The notes: generated from the sequence alone by a model not told the origin. Counted from the first letter of the stretch, positions 18,990-28,203 are shown. The stretch is DNA of 64,000 nucleotides from Beijerinckia mobilis (GCF_000745425.1 NZ_JQJH01000020.1:1-64000), one strand, 5' to 3'. Translations and numbers: made by a program.

Positions 18990-21734
18990 TCAGCGCTCCT
19001 GCTTGTTCAGGAAACATTGCGCGGCGATGAGGAAAATGATGGCAAAGCCGATCAGCATCGCCATTTCCCGCCACAAATTCGCAAAACCCAGTCCCTTGGT
19101 GAAGATACCGACGCTGATTGGCTGATACCAGGCGGCCGGAACTCCGGCGCCGAGGAGCCGCGCGGCTGTCGACATTGACGACACCGGAGTGAGAAAACCC
19201 GAAAAATTGACTGCCGGAACGATGCTGATGATCGTGGCGGCGGCGACCGCCGCCACCTGCGTCTTCGTGAAGGTGGAGATCAACTGGCCGAATCCGGTCG
19301 TCGATGTCACATACAAAAGGGTTGCGACGACAAGGGTAGGGAACGAGCCTTTGACGGGCACCTGAAACACGGTCGTTGCGAGAATGACCAGAAGAAAAAA
19401 ACTGACCATGAAAATGGCGATATAGGGTAATTGCTTGCCGACGAGGAATTCGAATTTCGTCGTTGGCGTCGAGCGGAAATTGGCGATCGAGCCGGTTTCC
19501 TTCTCGCGGACGACGGCGATCGCCGACATAACGGCCGGTATCAGGATGAGCATCAGCATGATTACGCCAGGCACCATGGCATTGACGCTCTCAAAGGACT
19601 GATTGTAGCGAAATCGCGTTTCGATAGAGAGCGGCATGACCGCGAATGTCGGCAATGGACTATGCTGCAACAGATATTGAAAATAGAGAAGAGAAACGCC
19701 GTTGACATAGCCGCGTGCTGTTTCCGCACGAAACGGCATGCCGCCATCAATGGTGACGCCGACCTCGGGTGAGCGTCCGGCAAGCAGGTCTCGGCCGAAA
19801 TCGGGAGGGATCTCGATCGCCAGAGCGAGCTTGCCGCTGCGCAGCCGCAGGTTCTGGTCGGCCAATGAGGTGATCGGCGTTTGTTCCGCGAAATAGCGCG
19901 AGCCGGAAAAATGTTCGAGTAGTTCCCGGCTTTCGGGCGTGCGATCCTGATCGAAGGCCGCAAAACGCAGGTTTTCGACATCGAAAGAGATGCCGTAACC
20001 AAAGGCGATCATCAGGAGCAGGGGACCGATGAGCGCGAAAGCGAGACGGATGGGATCGCGCAGGATTTCCATGCTTTCGCGCCGCGCATAGGCCCAAAGG
20101 CGTCTGGGGTCGAAAAATTGCCGTTTCTGCTGGAGCGTATGCGTTTCTTGGGGCTCAGGCTGGATCGCATCCGGGGCCGCGACGGGCTCGGTTGTTGAGA
20201 TCCCTGCGGCCTCGGCGAGGTAGCCGATGAAAGCATCCTCGAGAGATTGCGCGTGGCGCTTTTCAACCAGCTCCTGTGGCGCCCCGACGGCGAGCACCTT
20301 GCCGGCATGCATCAGCGAGATACGGTCGCAGCGCTCTGCCTCGTTCATGAAATGCGTCGAGAGAAAGATAGTGACGCCTTCATCGCGCGAAAGCGAAATG
20401 AGGGAAGTCCAGAATGCGTCGCGCGCGATCGGATCGACGCCCGATGTCGGTTCATCGAGGATCAGCAGTGCCGGCCGATGCAGAACAGCGACCGCGAGCT
20501 GCAATCTTTGCCGGATCCCAAGGGAAATGTTCGCGGGATATTCATCGGCGACGCCGGCAAGCTCATAGCGTGCGAGCAGTTCCTGTATGCGTGGGCCGCG
20601 TTCTGGCTTCGGAAGGTGATACAGATCGGCATGCAGCTCGAGATTCTGCCGCACTGTCAATTCGCTATAGAGCGAAAAAGATTGCGACATATAGCCCGTA
20701 TTGCGCCGCATCTCCATGTCGTCGGAACTCATCGGCCGGCCGAACAGTCGGGCGGTGCCGCTGGTGGCGGGCAACAGGCCGGTCAGCATCTTCATCGTGG
20801 TCGATTTGCCGCAACCATTCGATCCGAGAAAGCCGAAAATCTCCCCGCGGCCGATCCGGAAGCTCACGTGATCGACGGCGACGAAATTACCGAAACGCCG
20901 CGTGAGACCTTCGGCCTCGATCGCCGGCACCTCATTCTCGTCGACGTGTCGCGGGCGTACGACGACCGGCTTGTGTCCTGCTCTTTCCTGTTCAGGAAGC
21001 AGGCTGATGAAGGCGGCGTCGAGCGATTGCGTCTTCGTCTGTTCAAGGAGCGCCTTGGGGGTGCCGGTAGCGATCACCTTGCCGCCATCCATGGCGGCCA
21101 GCCAGTCGAAACGCGCGGCTTCGTCCATATAGGCGGTGGCGATGATGACATTCATCTGCGGCCGCCGCTGCCGCATCCTGTTGATCAGATCCCAGAACTG
21201 ACCGCGCGACAAAGGATCGACACCGGTCGTCGGCTCGTCGAGAATGAGAAGGTCCGGATCATGGATCAGCGCGCAGCACAGGCTGAGTTTCTGTTTCATG
21301 CCGCCCGACAGTTTCGCCGCCGGACGCTCCATGAAAGGAAAGAGATCGGTCGCCTTCAGCAATATCTCGATGCGTTCATGCCGTTCCTTTTCCGGTTGTC
21401 CGAAGAGACGCCCGAAAAAGTCGATATTCTCGAACACGCTGAGCGTCGGATAAAGATTACGCCCGAGCCCTTGCGGCATGTAGGCGATGCGCGCGCAGAT
21501 CGCCTTGCGATGGGCGCTGTCCGCCATATCGCCATCAAAGACCGTGACATGACCTTGCTGTATCTGCCGAACACCGGCGATGAGTGCCAGCAGGGTCGAT
21601 TTACCGACGCCGTCTGGACCAATGAGACCCACCATCGAGCGCCCGGGTATATCGATCGTTACCTGATCGAGCGCGGTGCTTTTCCCATAATGGTGGGAGA
21701 CATTTTCGATCCGAGCGGCGATATTCCCGGTCAT
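18990..21734 (-). CDS. rbbA: Fused double ABC ATPase and ABC-2 permease (RbbA/YhiH-like)
   Basis: A 914-residue protein. The order is ABC ATPase 1 (Walker A GPDGVGKST near 35, signature LSGGMKQK), ABC ATPase 2 (Walker A GSNGCGKST near 305, Walker B LLILDEPTSGVDP, signature LGIRQR) and a C-terminal ABC-2 permease domain (about 540-914) with six helices and the VREKETGSIANF motif. E. coli RbbA of the same layout has been called ribosome-associated, but here the neighbours (HlyD and a second permease) point to an exporter. The signature of ATPase 2 (SLGIRQR) departs from LSGGQ. The ATG at 21734 was preferred to an upstream TTG at 21755. Confidence 0.9.
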   Translation of the reverse strand: MTGNIAARIENVSHHYGKSTALDQVTIDIPGRSMVGLIGPDGVGKSTLLALIAGVRQIQQGHVTVFDGDMADSAHRKAICARIAYMPQGLGRNLYPTLSVFENIDFFGRLFGQPEKERHERIEILLKATDLFPFMERPAAKLSGGMKQKLSLCCALIHDPDLLILDEPTTGVDPLSRGQFWDLINRMRQRRPQMNVIIATAYMDEAARFDWLAAMDGGKVIATGTPKALLEQTKTQSLDAAFISLLPEQERAGHKPVVVRPRHVDENEVPAIEAEGLTRRFGNFVAVDHVSFRIGRGEIFGFLGSNGCGKSTTMKMLTGLLPATSGTARLFGRPMSSDDMEMRRNTGYMSQSFSLYSELTVRQNLELHADLYHLPKPERGPRIQELLARYELAGVADEYPANISLGIRQRLQLAVAVLHRPALLILDEPTSGVDPIARDAFWTSLISLSRDEGVTIFLSTHFMNEAERCDRISLMHAGKVLAVGAPQELVEKRHAQSLEDAFIGYLAEAAGISTTEPVAAPDAIQPEPQETHTLQQKRQFFDPRRLWAYARRESMEILRDPIRLAFALIGPLLLMIAFGYGISFDVENLRFAAFDQDRTPESRELLEHFSGSRYFAEQTPITSLADQNLRLRSGKLALAIEIPPDFGRDLLAGRSPEVGVTIDGGMPFRAETARGYVNGVSLLYFQYLLQHSPLPTFAVMPLSIETRFRYNQSFESVNAMVPGVIMLMLILIPAVMSAIAVVREKETGSIANFRSTPTTKFEFLVGKQLPYIAIFMVSFFLLVILATTVFQVPVKGSFPTLVVATLLYVTSTTGFGQLISTFTKTQVAAVAAATIISIVPAVNFSGFLTPVSSMSTAARLLGAGVPAAWYQPISVGIFTKGLGFANLWREMAMLIGFAIIFLIAAQCFLNKQER

Positions 21735-21856
21735 GGCGCGAGGGAGCCTTTTCAAAGTCCGTTCGGATTGAATGATCGTGGTTTGCCAGCCCTGCGGTCT
21801 ACGAGACTGCGGAGAATGTTCGAAGGCGTTCCGGGATCGTTGTCATAGCCTATCGC

Positions 21857-22909
21857 TTATTGCGTGGCGGGTAGTTTGGTGGCGAGACTTGGGGGCCATG
21901 GTACTTTCACGCTGGTGCGGACGTAGCCTATGCCCCGCACGCCCGTCTTCACTTCGGCAGCATATTGCTTCAGCAATTTCGGGTCGAGCTGCAGCTTCAC
22001 ACGAAACATCAGCTTCGCTCTTTCGCTGTCGGTTTCAACGGTCTTCGGCGTGAATTGAGCGTCGGTGGCGACGAAACTGATGCTTGCGGGAATGACATAT
22101 TCCGGAGCCGGATCGACGATGAGCCGTGCCTCGTCGCCAATCGACAACCGGCCGGCCTGGGCGGCAGGCAGATAGATCGTCATATAGACATCGCTGAGGT
22201 CAAGCAGGGTCACGATACGCATGCCGGGCGCGACGACTTCGCCGGCCTGGACGAGCTTGTAGAGAACCCTGCCGCTGACCGGAGCCCGCAAGACGAGATC
22301 GACCAATGTGGCTTCCAGCCGCTGGACATCCGCTTCGGAACTTTCAATCGAAAATTGTGCCTGGTCCCGTTGCGCATTCGCGGCCTGGACGGAGGCGGTC
22401 GCCGCGTCATATTTGGCTTGCCTCAAATCGAAAGTCTGCTGGGTCAGGTAGCCCTGTTTGACGAGCTGCTGGCCGCGTTCCCAATCTGCCCTGGCGAAGA
22501 TCAGATCGCTGTTGCGCTGTGCGATCACAGCCACGGCTTCGGCATAGGCCTGTTTGGCTTCCAGAACCTTGGCCTGGGCGCCGCGCAATTGCGCTTCCGT
22601 TTCGGGTGAACTGATCCGTGCGATGATCTGTCCGGCGGTGACGTCGTCGCCTTCCTTGACCAGCAATTCGGAGAGGCGGCCGCCATATTTCGCGGATACG
22701 TCCACCTCCGTTGCCTCGATCCGCCCATTTGTCTGAACGATACCGTCGGGCAATGTCTTGCCGCGCAGCTTGTCGATCAAACCCATGAGTCCGGGTTCCG
22801 CCGTGGCCTTTGAAGGGCTTGGAGTTGCGGATGTCGCCAGGCTTTGCAGGTCGCCCATCAACAGAGCTGCGCCGATCGCTCCGGCTAGAACAAGAGAAGG
22901 GAAACGCAT
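21857..22909 (-). CDS. yhiI: HlyD/EmrA-family periplasmic adaptor (YhiI-like)
   Basis: A 350-residue membrane fusion protein. An N-terminal signal anchor (4-24) is followed by the first half of the biotinyl-lipoyl-like domain (TNGRIEATEVDVSAKYGGRL), a long coiled-coil hairpin (about 100-190), the second half (LRAPVSGRVLYKLVQAGEVV) and beta-barrel domains. It would bridge the inner-membrane transporter to an outer-membrane channel. The ATG at 22909 has GAGGATT upstream. It is the first gene of the three-gene exporter operon; no TolC-like gene is in the window. Confidence 0.9.
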   Translation of the reverse strand: MRFPSLVLAGAIGAALLMGDLQSLATSATPSPSKATAEPGLMGLIDKLRGKTLPDGIVQTNGRIEATEVDVSAKYGGRLSELLVKEGDDVTAGQIIARISSPETEAQLRGAQAKVLEAKQAYAEAVAVIAQRNSDLIFARADWERGQQLVKQGYLTQQTFDLRQAKYDAATASVQAANAQRDQAQFSIESSEADVQRLEATLVDLVLRAPVSGRVLYKLVQAGEVVAPGMRIVTLLDLSDVYMTIYLPAAQAGRLSIGDEARLIVDPAPEYVIPASISFVATDAQFTPKTVETDSERAKLMFRVKLQLDPKLLKQYAAEVKTGVRGIGYVRTSVKVPWPPSLATKLPATQ

Positions 22910-23527
22910 GAGCGAAATCCTCAAAGGCGGCGTCACGGGATAGTGTCGGTTCCGCAGATGACCGAGAGACCAAAATGCATCGATCGGCGTGCGAAACCCG
23001 ATCGCGCGCGACGCAATGGCTCGCGTCGCGGCCGCCTCGAAAACACATCAAGCAGAGCACTTCTTCAGGAACGACGATGCGGCCGGAGAGGATTCACCCG
23101 AGTGCATTTCCGATCTCTCCGGAAATGCTCCGCTCGAAAAGCAGAGTATTTTCGAAGTGATTCAAACGTCGCGGAAAATGCTCTCGTGAACTACGCAGAT
23201 CGTCGATTCCATCAGAACGGTTTGCACTCCGCTCCAATCAATATCGGAAGTTCGCATCTTTCTAACCGTACCCATTGGTTCGTTCAAGCGGAACTTTCGC
23301 TTGTGATCTTGCTCGGCGAGTATGGCTCGACACTTGATGCCTGGGGATGATCGCCAAGACTTGGGATAATCGTCGGGAAATGATGATGCGGGGAGGGCGA
23401 GTTGATGCGATCGATGTGACGAATGCTGAGGAGAGAGGACGCCGCCAGAAACAACGCATTCATGCCACAGGGATATTTCCCGGCGGCTCAACTTGAAGCA
23501 AGGAAGGTGATTTCGGCAAAAGCCTCC
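22910..23527. other. Long intergenic stretch with a repeat copy
   Basis: This stretch lies between two minus-strand genes (the adaptor and a small exported protein). It holds the dispersed palindrome at 23104-23183 and probably the promoter of the exporter operon. Short open frames here have no protein-like features. Confidence 0.5.
23104..23183 (+). repeat. Dispersed imperfect palindrome, long copy 2 with internal deletion
   Basis: GCATTTCCGATCTCTCCGG followed by AAATGCTC forms the first palindrome (27 bases, the same spacing as in the other copies). A GTATTTTCGAA core and a final GGAAAATGCTC follow. The central hairpin present at 7333-7349 is missing. Confidence 0.6.
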
Positions 23528-23908
23528 TTAACGGATGAAGCCTGGCTCCATCACGTCGGAGATATTGGGCAGGCGGAGATGGTCTCGGCGGCCGAGAGAA
23601 TTGGATTGAGCATGGGCGCGATCATTCGCCCCATCGTTCCGCATCGCCGCCGACATGGCGCTCGGCGCTGTCACAACCCGGTCCGGGAAGCCCTGATCAA
23701 AGGAGGATCTCGTCTCGACCCGGACATGACCATCGATCCGGGCACATCGGCCGCCTTCGGCCGGAACGAAGCCAGGGCCATAAGCGGCGCAAGCCTGCCC
23801 AACACGTTCTTCTATTCTTTCATCGGAAAGAGATTGGGCATGCGCTGCCTGGACCATGATGATGAGAGCGCAAGCGAGCATGACATTGGAAAAAAGACGC
23901 GCCGTCAT
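23528..23908 (-). CDS. Small exported protein with a porin-like N-terminal motif
   Basis: A 126-residue protein with a signal peptide (about 1-25, cut near AHAQ) and two Cys residues in the segment ACAAYGPGFVPAEGGRCARI. That pattern (Cys, YGxGF, x-G, Cys, IxGxVR) recurs at the N-terminus of rhizobial porins and in short exported proteins of Rhizobiales. The rest is polar and lacks beta-barrel features, so it is not a complete porin; it could be a degraded porin N-terminus or a stand-alone family. GGAG lies upstream of the chosen ATG. Confidence 0.55.
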   Translation of the reverse strand: MTARLFSNVMLACALIIMVQAAHAQSLSDERIEERVGQACAAYGPGFVPAEGGRCARIDGHVRVETRSSFDQGFPDRVVTAPSAMSAAMRNDGANDRAHAQSNSLGRRDHLRLPNISDVMEPGFIR

Positions 23909-24123
23909 GGGGCTCCGAATCAAAGTGACTGAAAACAAGAAATATCAATGGCCGAAGGGTGCGCCTGCATTGGGGCAAGATCGTGTTTCATTTTAGCTGC
24001 AGGGTGAAGGAAATATTCTAAATTTCGATATAAGCTTTCTCACTTCTTACTGAACCTCGGTCCATCGACATAGGTCGTTGCGCTAACCTTATAGACCTTT
24101 GGCAGAGCGACGATGAGGCGGCT

Positions 24124-24876
24124 TTATTCGGAGCGAATGGCTTCGACGAGTGCGAGGACCGCAACTGCCGCCGTATCGGCCCGCAAAATCCGCGGACCGA
24201 GGGAGATTCGGACGTGATTGGGGGTGCCGAGAAGCTTCTCGCGTTCCTCGGGAGCGAAGCCGCCTTCGGGCCCGATCAATACATCGGTGGGAAGACAGGG
24301 GACGCCCTTCGGCCGCAGCGCCTCGCGCAAAAGGGGAAGCGGACTCACGGGGGGAGCGTCCTCGTCGCAGAAGACGAGAATCCGGCCGTCGGCACGCCGC
24401 TCGAGATAAGCGTCGAGCCGTACAGGCTCTCCGATCGTCGGCAGGGCGAGGATGCCGCATTGTTCTGCGGCTTCGATCGCATTGGCCTGCAGCCTGTCGA
24501 GATTGAGACGCTCGGTTTGCGTACGCCGCGTCAAAACCGGTTGCAGCCTTCCGGCTCCCATTTCAACAGCTTTCTGGGCCATATAATCGAGCCTCGCATG
24601 TTTTAGAGGCGCGAACAGGTAATGCAGGTCGTTCGGTGGTTCCGGCGGCCGTGTCTGCTGCTCGATGTTGAGTTCGATCGCCTTGCGTCCGCAGGCTGTC
24701 AGGACGGCGCGCCATTCTCCATCATTCCCGTTGAAAACAAGGACGGCGTCTCCCGCCGCAAGTCGCAGGACATTGCAGAGATAATGACTTTGCTGCTTTT
24801 CGAGCTGGACGCGCGCACCCACCTGCAGAGGGGCGTCGAGAAAGAGGCGTGGCGCTGAAAAATCGTAACGCGACAT
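24124..24876 (-). CDS. rsmE: 16S rRNA (uracil1498-N3)-methyltransferase
   Basis: A 250-residue SPOUT-family enzyme that methylates U1498 of 16S rRNA with SAM. The N-terminal PUA-like domain has HYLCNVLRLAAGD (about 31-43). The SPOUT knot at the C-terminus has IGPEGGFAPEE and LGPRILRADTA. The frame stays open to 25512, but upstream codons lie opposite two confident plus-strand genes, so I placed the start at the ATG 24876. It is divergent from the exported-protein/ubiA pair. Confidence 0.95.
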   Translation of the reverse strand: MSRYDFSAPRLFLDAPLQVGARVQLEKQQSHYLCNVLRLAAGDAVLVFNGNDGEWRAVLTACGRKAIELNIEQQTRPPEPPNDLHYLFAPLKHARLDYMAQKAVEMGAGRLQPVLTRRTQTERLNLDRLQANAIEAAEQCGILALPTIGEPVRLDAYLERRADGRILVFCDEDAPPVSPLPLLREALRPKGVPCLPTDVLIGPEGGFAPEEREKLLGTPNHVRISLGPRILRADTAAVAVLALVEAIRSE

Positions 24877-24990
24877 GAGTAGGACCGAAAGAGCCGGACC
24901 GAAAGCGGCGGGCGAGTCTGGAGCGGTGGACAGGAAGGTGCTATCCCCATAAAAGACGAGGCTCAAGCCGAAAGAAGAAAGACAAGGATC

Positions 24991-25452
24991 ATGCGCATGC
25001 ATCATCTTCCGGCACTGCCAAAAACGGGCTTTCTCGCGCTTGCGGCTGGCCTGATGGTCTTCGCCTGCGCCGCTGTTCCGGCGAAGGCAGAGGATTGCAA
25101 TTCCGATATTGCCAATCTGAACCAGCGCCGGCAGGCGGTGATCAACCAGTTGAACAAGCTGGCGGCCGGCAACAAAAAGCAGCTGGATCCGGTGGCCTCT
25201 TGCCCCAAGCTGCGCAGTCTCGTCAGTGTCGAGCGTGAGCTTGTCGCTTATCTCAGCAAGAACAAGGACTGGTGCTCCGTCCCTGACGAAGCGCTGGAAA
25301 ATATCAAAGCCATGTCCGCGAAATCCGCGACAGTCGCCAATCAGGCCTGCACCGTGGCGGCTCAGGTCAAGAAGGCGCAAAGCCAGGCCGCTGCCGGCGG
25401 TGGTGGCGCCCTCAATGTGCCGCAGGTGAAATTGCCGACGGGTCCACTCTAA
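24991..25452 (+). CDS. Small exported protein of unknown function upstream of ubiA
   Basis: A 153-residue protein with a signal peptide (hydrophobic 13-30, AKAED cleavage near 33). The mature part is helical, with four Cys residues (about 36, 71, 95 and 120) that could form two disulfides, and a Gly-rich then Pro-containing tail. AAGGATC precedes the ATG. Its stop overlaps the ubiA start (TAATG), so the two are co-translated. I know of no function; proteins of this sort next to rsmE or ubiA occur in rhizobia. Confidence 0.75.
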   Translation: MRMHHLPALPKTGFLALAAGLMVFACAAVPAKAEDCNSDIANLNQRRQAVINQLNKLAAGNKKQLDPVASCPKLRSLVSVERELVAYLSKNKDWCSVPDEALENIKAMSAKSATVANQACTVAAQVKKAQSQAAAGGGGALNVPQVKLPTGPL

Positions 25453-26408
25453 TGCCCTATGGAAGCCGAATGGAGGGAATGCCGCGTGCGGTGGCTTTGC
25501 CGGATGCGGCAACAGATCCCTGGTTATTCAGGCTGACGCCGGATTTTCTGCATCCCTATCTGCAGCTTGCGCGGCTCGATCGTCCCATCGGCTGGTGGCT
25601 CCTCGTGTTGCCTTGCTGGTGGGGCAGTGCGCTCGCCAGCCTCGCCACCCGCACGCCACTCCATTATGGTCATCTGCTCCTGTTTCTCATCGGCGCGATC
25701 GCGATGCGAGGTGCCGGCTCGACCTATAATGACATTGTCGATCGCGAGATCGACGCGAAGGTCGAACGGACACGCATGCGGCCGCTGCCATCCGGTCGGG
25801 TTAGCCTCCACGCCGCTTTTCTCTTCTTTGGCCTGCAATCACTCGTCGGTCTTGCCGTCCTGTTAAGCTTCAATGTCTTTTCGATCGTCCTCGGCATTTC
25901 GTCTTTGGGCTTTGTCGCTATCTATCCCTTCATGAAGAGAATCACCTCCTGGCCGCAGGCGGTTCTCGGCTGCGCTTTCTCCTGGGGCGCCTTGATGGGT
26001 TGGTCTACAGCTTACGGTTCCCTGACGCTCGCGCCCCTGTTGCTTTATGCCGGAGCGATCACCTGGACGATCGGTTATGATACGATCTATGCGATTCAGG
26101 ATATTCGCGATGACGTCAAAGCCGGCGTTAAATCGACTGCGCGCCTGTTCGGGTCTCGTCTAAGGCTTTGTGTCGGCCTGCTTTATACGGTCACGCTCTG
26201 CCTGAGCGCCCTCGCGCTGATCGGCATCGGCGGTCTTCATGGTTTCGCCTTGCTTGGCTGGGCCGGATTCGCCGTGCATCTTTGCTGGCAGGTGACGAAA
26301 ATCGATCTTGATGACGGCGCCGGAGCCTTGCGCCTGTTCCGTTCCAATCGCGATGCGGGTCTCATCTTTTTTGCGGGCCTGGCGGCTCAGACTTTTCTCG
26401 CCGCCTGA
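25452..26408 (+). CDS. ubiA: 4-hydroxybenzoate polyprenyltransferase
   Basis: A 318-residue inner-membrane prenyltransferase of ubiquinone biosynthesis that attaches the polyprenyl chain to 4-hydroxybenzoate. The first Asp-rich motif NDIVDREID is near 94-102 and the second, DIRDDVKAGVKSTA, near 217-230; both bind Mg-diphosphate. Eight or nine hydrophobic helices are visible. Translation is coupled to the upstream small exported protein. A half copy of the dispersed palindrome begins right at its stop. Confidence 0.94.
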   Translation: MPYGSRMEGMPRAVALPDAATDPWLFRLTPDFLHPYLQLARLDRPIGWWLLVLPCWWGSALASLATRTPLHYGHLLLFLIGAIAMRGAGSTYNDIVDREIDAKVERTRMRPLPSGRVSLHAAFLFFGLQSLVGLAVLLSFNVFSIVLGISSLGFVAIYPFMKRITSWPQAVLGCAFSWGALMGWSTAYGSLTLAPLLLYAGAITWTIGYDTIYAIQDIRDDVKAGVKSTARLFGSRLRLCVGLLYTVTLCLSALALIGIGGLHGFALLGWAGFAVHLCWQVTKIDLDDGAGALRLFRSNRDAGLIFFAGLAAQTFLAA

Positions 26409-26436
26409 AGCGTTTCGGCTCAATCCGGAAATGCTC
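26408..26436 (+). repeat. Half copy of the dispersed palindrome after ubiA
   Basis: AAGCGTTTCGG-CTCAAT-CCGGAAATGCTC has the same 27-base palindromic layout as the start of the long copies. It begins at the ubiA stop codon and may serve as a transcript-end hairpin. Confidence 0.55.
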
Positions 26437-26466
26437 TGATACTTCAAGCAAAGCAACAACAGTCGG

Positions 26467-26497
26467 CCCCCGTGATAGCGGGGCGGCGGCGTTCCGC
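26467..26497 (-). repeat. GC-rich hairpin repeat, copy 1
   Basis: Read on the minus strand this matches 28141-28170 at 26 of 30 positions, sharing GCGGAA, GCCGCCGCCCCGC and CGGGG. The CCCCG/CGGGG arms (26468-26472 and 26479-26483) form a hairpin. Confidence 0.5.
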
Positions 26498-26668
26498 TAA
26501 AGGAAGGCCGCTGTTTGTGCCTGTTTGCAAATCGCAAATCAAATAGCCGTGAGCCAAGGGAACATTCCCTTTCATACATACGTTCGAGTGCTGATTGCGG
26601 CCGGGAATTCCAGGCTGCTCGAATGAGTGTAACCGTGATCGGTTCCGCCGGTCCGGGGAGGCTGTATC

Positions 26669-26842
26669 ATGCTGAAATGGGCTTTATTCTTTTTTATCAT
26701 CTCCATCGTTGCCGCTATCTTCGGATTCTCCGGCATTTCCGAAGCTTCGGCTGATATTGCGCGTATACTTTTCTATATCGCCGTTGTCCTGTTCCTGATC
26801 TTTCTTGTGCTCGGGCTTATCGCCGGCAAGGCCTTGCTGTAG
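26669..26842 (+). CDS. DUF1328 / YtjA-family small membrane protein
   Basis: A 57-residue protein with two hydrophobic helices. It begins [20 protein letters not shown], contains [14 protein letters not shown] and ends with a hydrophobic helix, matching the DUF1328 family of short inner-membrane proteins. A strong Shine-Dalgarno sequence, GGGGAGG, lies just upstream. Family members are often stress-induced, but the function is unknown. The 12-bp hairpin at 26940 probably ends its transcript. Confidence 0.85.
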   Translation: MLKWALFFFIISIVAAIFGFSGISEASADIARILFYIAVVLFLIFLVLGLIAGKALL

Positions 26843-27174
26843 CGCAAGGGACAGAAATAGTTTCGGCGCTTCAATGTTTGAGAGCATTGCTTGATCAACC
26901 GAATTTATGAGGGATGCTCTTCAACTTCATAAATGCAGCAAACCGGACAGTGGTCTCTTCACTGTCCGGTTTGTTGTTATAGGGTTTACTTTCTTGGGCC
27001 TATCCGGGGCCTTGACCATCTCCTGCCTATCAGATTCACCATCTGCCATGATGATGGTCATCACATACGAGGAGTGCGCTGACACATTGTGAGGTGATTG
27101 TGCGTAGGCTTCTGACCGATGGTCTTGATGCCGTAGTTTTTGAGTGGAGCCATTCTGGACAGTTCCAGGCCTCT
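26843..27174. other. Intergenic stretch downstream of the DUF1328 gene
   Basis: It holds the terminator at 26940-26978 and otherwise nothing I can support as a gene. The right part is the 3' flank of purU. Confidence 0.5.
26940..26978 (+). terminator. Rho-independent terminator after the DUF1328 gene
   Basis: A 12-bp perfect stem, AACCGGACAGTG (26941-26952) with CACTGTCCGGTT (26960-26971), is followed by TGTTGTTAT and extended by one A-T pair. Confidence 0.8.
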
Positions 27175-28041
27175 TTAGCGACGAAACACAACGGTTCTGT
27201 TGCCATTCGGGAAGACGCGCCCTTCGACGTGGAATTTCACCGCGCGGGAGAGAACGATATTTTCAATGTCACGGCCGATGGCCACGAATTCTTCAGCGGT
27301 TTGGCTATGGTCGACGCGTTCGACAGCTTGTTCGATGATCGGGCCTTCGTCGAGGTCGCTGGTGACGTAATGGGCGGTGGCGCCGATGATCTTTACGCCG
27401 CGCGCATGGGCCTGATGATAGGGCTTGGCGCCTTTGAAGCTCGGTAAAAACGAATGGTGTATATTGATTGCGCGCCAGGCAAGCGCCTTGCACATATCGG
27501 TGGAGAGGATTTGCATGTAACGCGCGAGCACCGTCAAATCGATATGCAGGCGATCGATGATTTCCAGGATCTTGGCTTCCTGTTCGGCCTTCGTCTCCTT
27601 GGTGACGGGCAGATGATAATAGGGAATGCCATGCCATTCCACGACGCGTTGCAGATCGGGATGGTTCGACACGACCGCCGGGATTTCAATTGGCAACGCG
27701 CCGATGCGGTAACGGTAGAGCAGGTCGTTGAGACAATGATCGAATTTCGAGACCAGGATCAAGACACGCGATTTTCTGGTAGCATCGACAATGTCCCAGA
27801 TCATCCCGAATTTCGCGGCGATTTCTCCGAAAGCCTGTTTCAACGCAGTGAAAGAGGTCGCATCGGATGACGCCTGAAACATTGTGCGCATGAAGAATTT
27901 TTCTGTTTCAGGATCGCCGTAATGGGTGGACTCTGAAATGAAAATATTGCGTCCGGCGAAGAAACTCGACACAGCGGCGACAATACCTACCGTGTCACGG
28001 CAGGAAATCGTCAAAATATAGGACGTCGTCTTGGGATCCAT
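27175..28041 (-). CDS. purU: Formyltetrahydrofolate deformylase
   Basis: A 288-residue cytosolic enzyme that hydrolyses 10-formyl-tetrahydrofolate to formate and tetrahydrofolate, balancing one-carbon pools. An N-terminal ACT domain (about 7-85) precedes the formyltransferase-like domain. The catalytic segments NIHHSFLPSFKGAKPYHQA and HYVTSDLDEGPII are visible. In methylotroph-like relatives it may supply formate. It appears monocistronic, with a cluster of hairpins upstream. Confidence 0.95.
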   Translation of the reverse strand: MDPKTTSYILTISCRDTVGIVAAVSSFFAGRNIFISESTHYGDPETEKFFMRTMFQASSDATSFTALKQAFGEIAAKFGMIWDIVDATRKSRVLILVSKFDHCLNDLLYRYRIGALPIEIPAVVSNHPDLQRVVEWHGIPYYHLPVTKETKAEQEAKILEIIDRLHIDLTVLARYMQILSTDMCKALAWRAINIHHSFLPSFKGAKPYHQAHARGVKIIGATAHYVTSDLDEGPIIEQAVERVDHSQTAEEFVAIGRDIENIVLSRAVKFHVEGRVFPNGNRTVVFRR

Positions 28042-28103
28042 CGGGAACTCTAATGCATGCGGCTTTGGATGAAGGGATCAGGTGTGCCTGTCTTATACCA
28101 AGT

Positions 28104-28203
28104 CTCACTGATCCCAACCTGTTGGGATCAGTGAGGTTCGGCGGAAAGCCGCCGCCCCGCAGTCGCGGGGACAAGTCTCAATGAGTCATGCTCATTGAGA
28201 CTT
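28104..28203. repeat. Cluster of three consecutive perfect hairpins upstream of purU
   Basis: Hairpin 1 is CTCACTGATCCCAAC (28104-28118) with its complement at 28121-28135 (15 bp, 2-base loop). Hairpin 2 is CCCCGC (28155-28160) with GCGGGG (28165-28170). Hairpin 3 is AAGTCTCAATGAG (28173-28185) with its complement at 28191-28203 (13 bp). Hairpins 1 and 3 share the leader CAAGTCTCA, and the middle part repeats the element at 26467-26497. This looks like a composite intergenic (REP/BIME-like) element. Confidence 0.6.

Noticed and set aside
20247-21848. Long plus-strand open frame opposite the double ABC ATPase gene
   Set aside because: It is antisense to clear Walker and signature motifs; its composition is Arg/His/Asp-rich and has no domain features.
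24877-25512. Upstream extension of the rsmE frame
   Set aside because: It lies opposite two plus-strand genes with a signal peptide and a coupled ubiA start.
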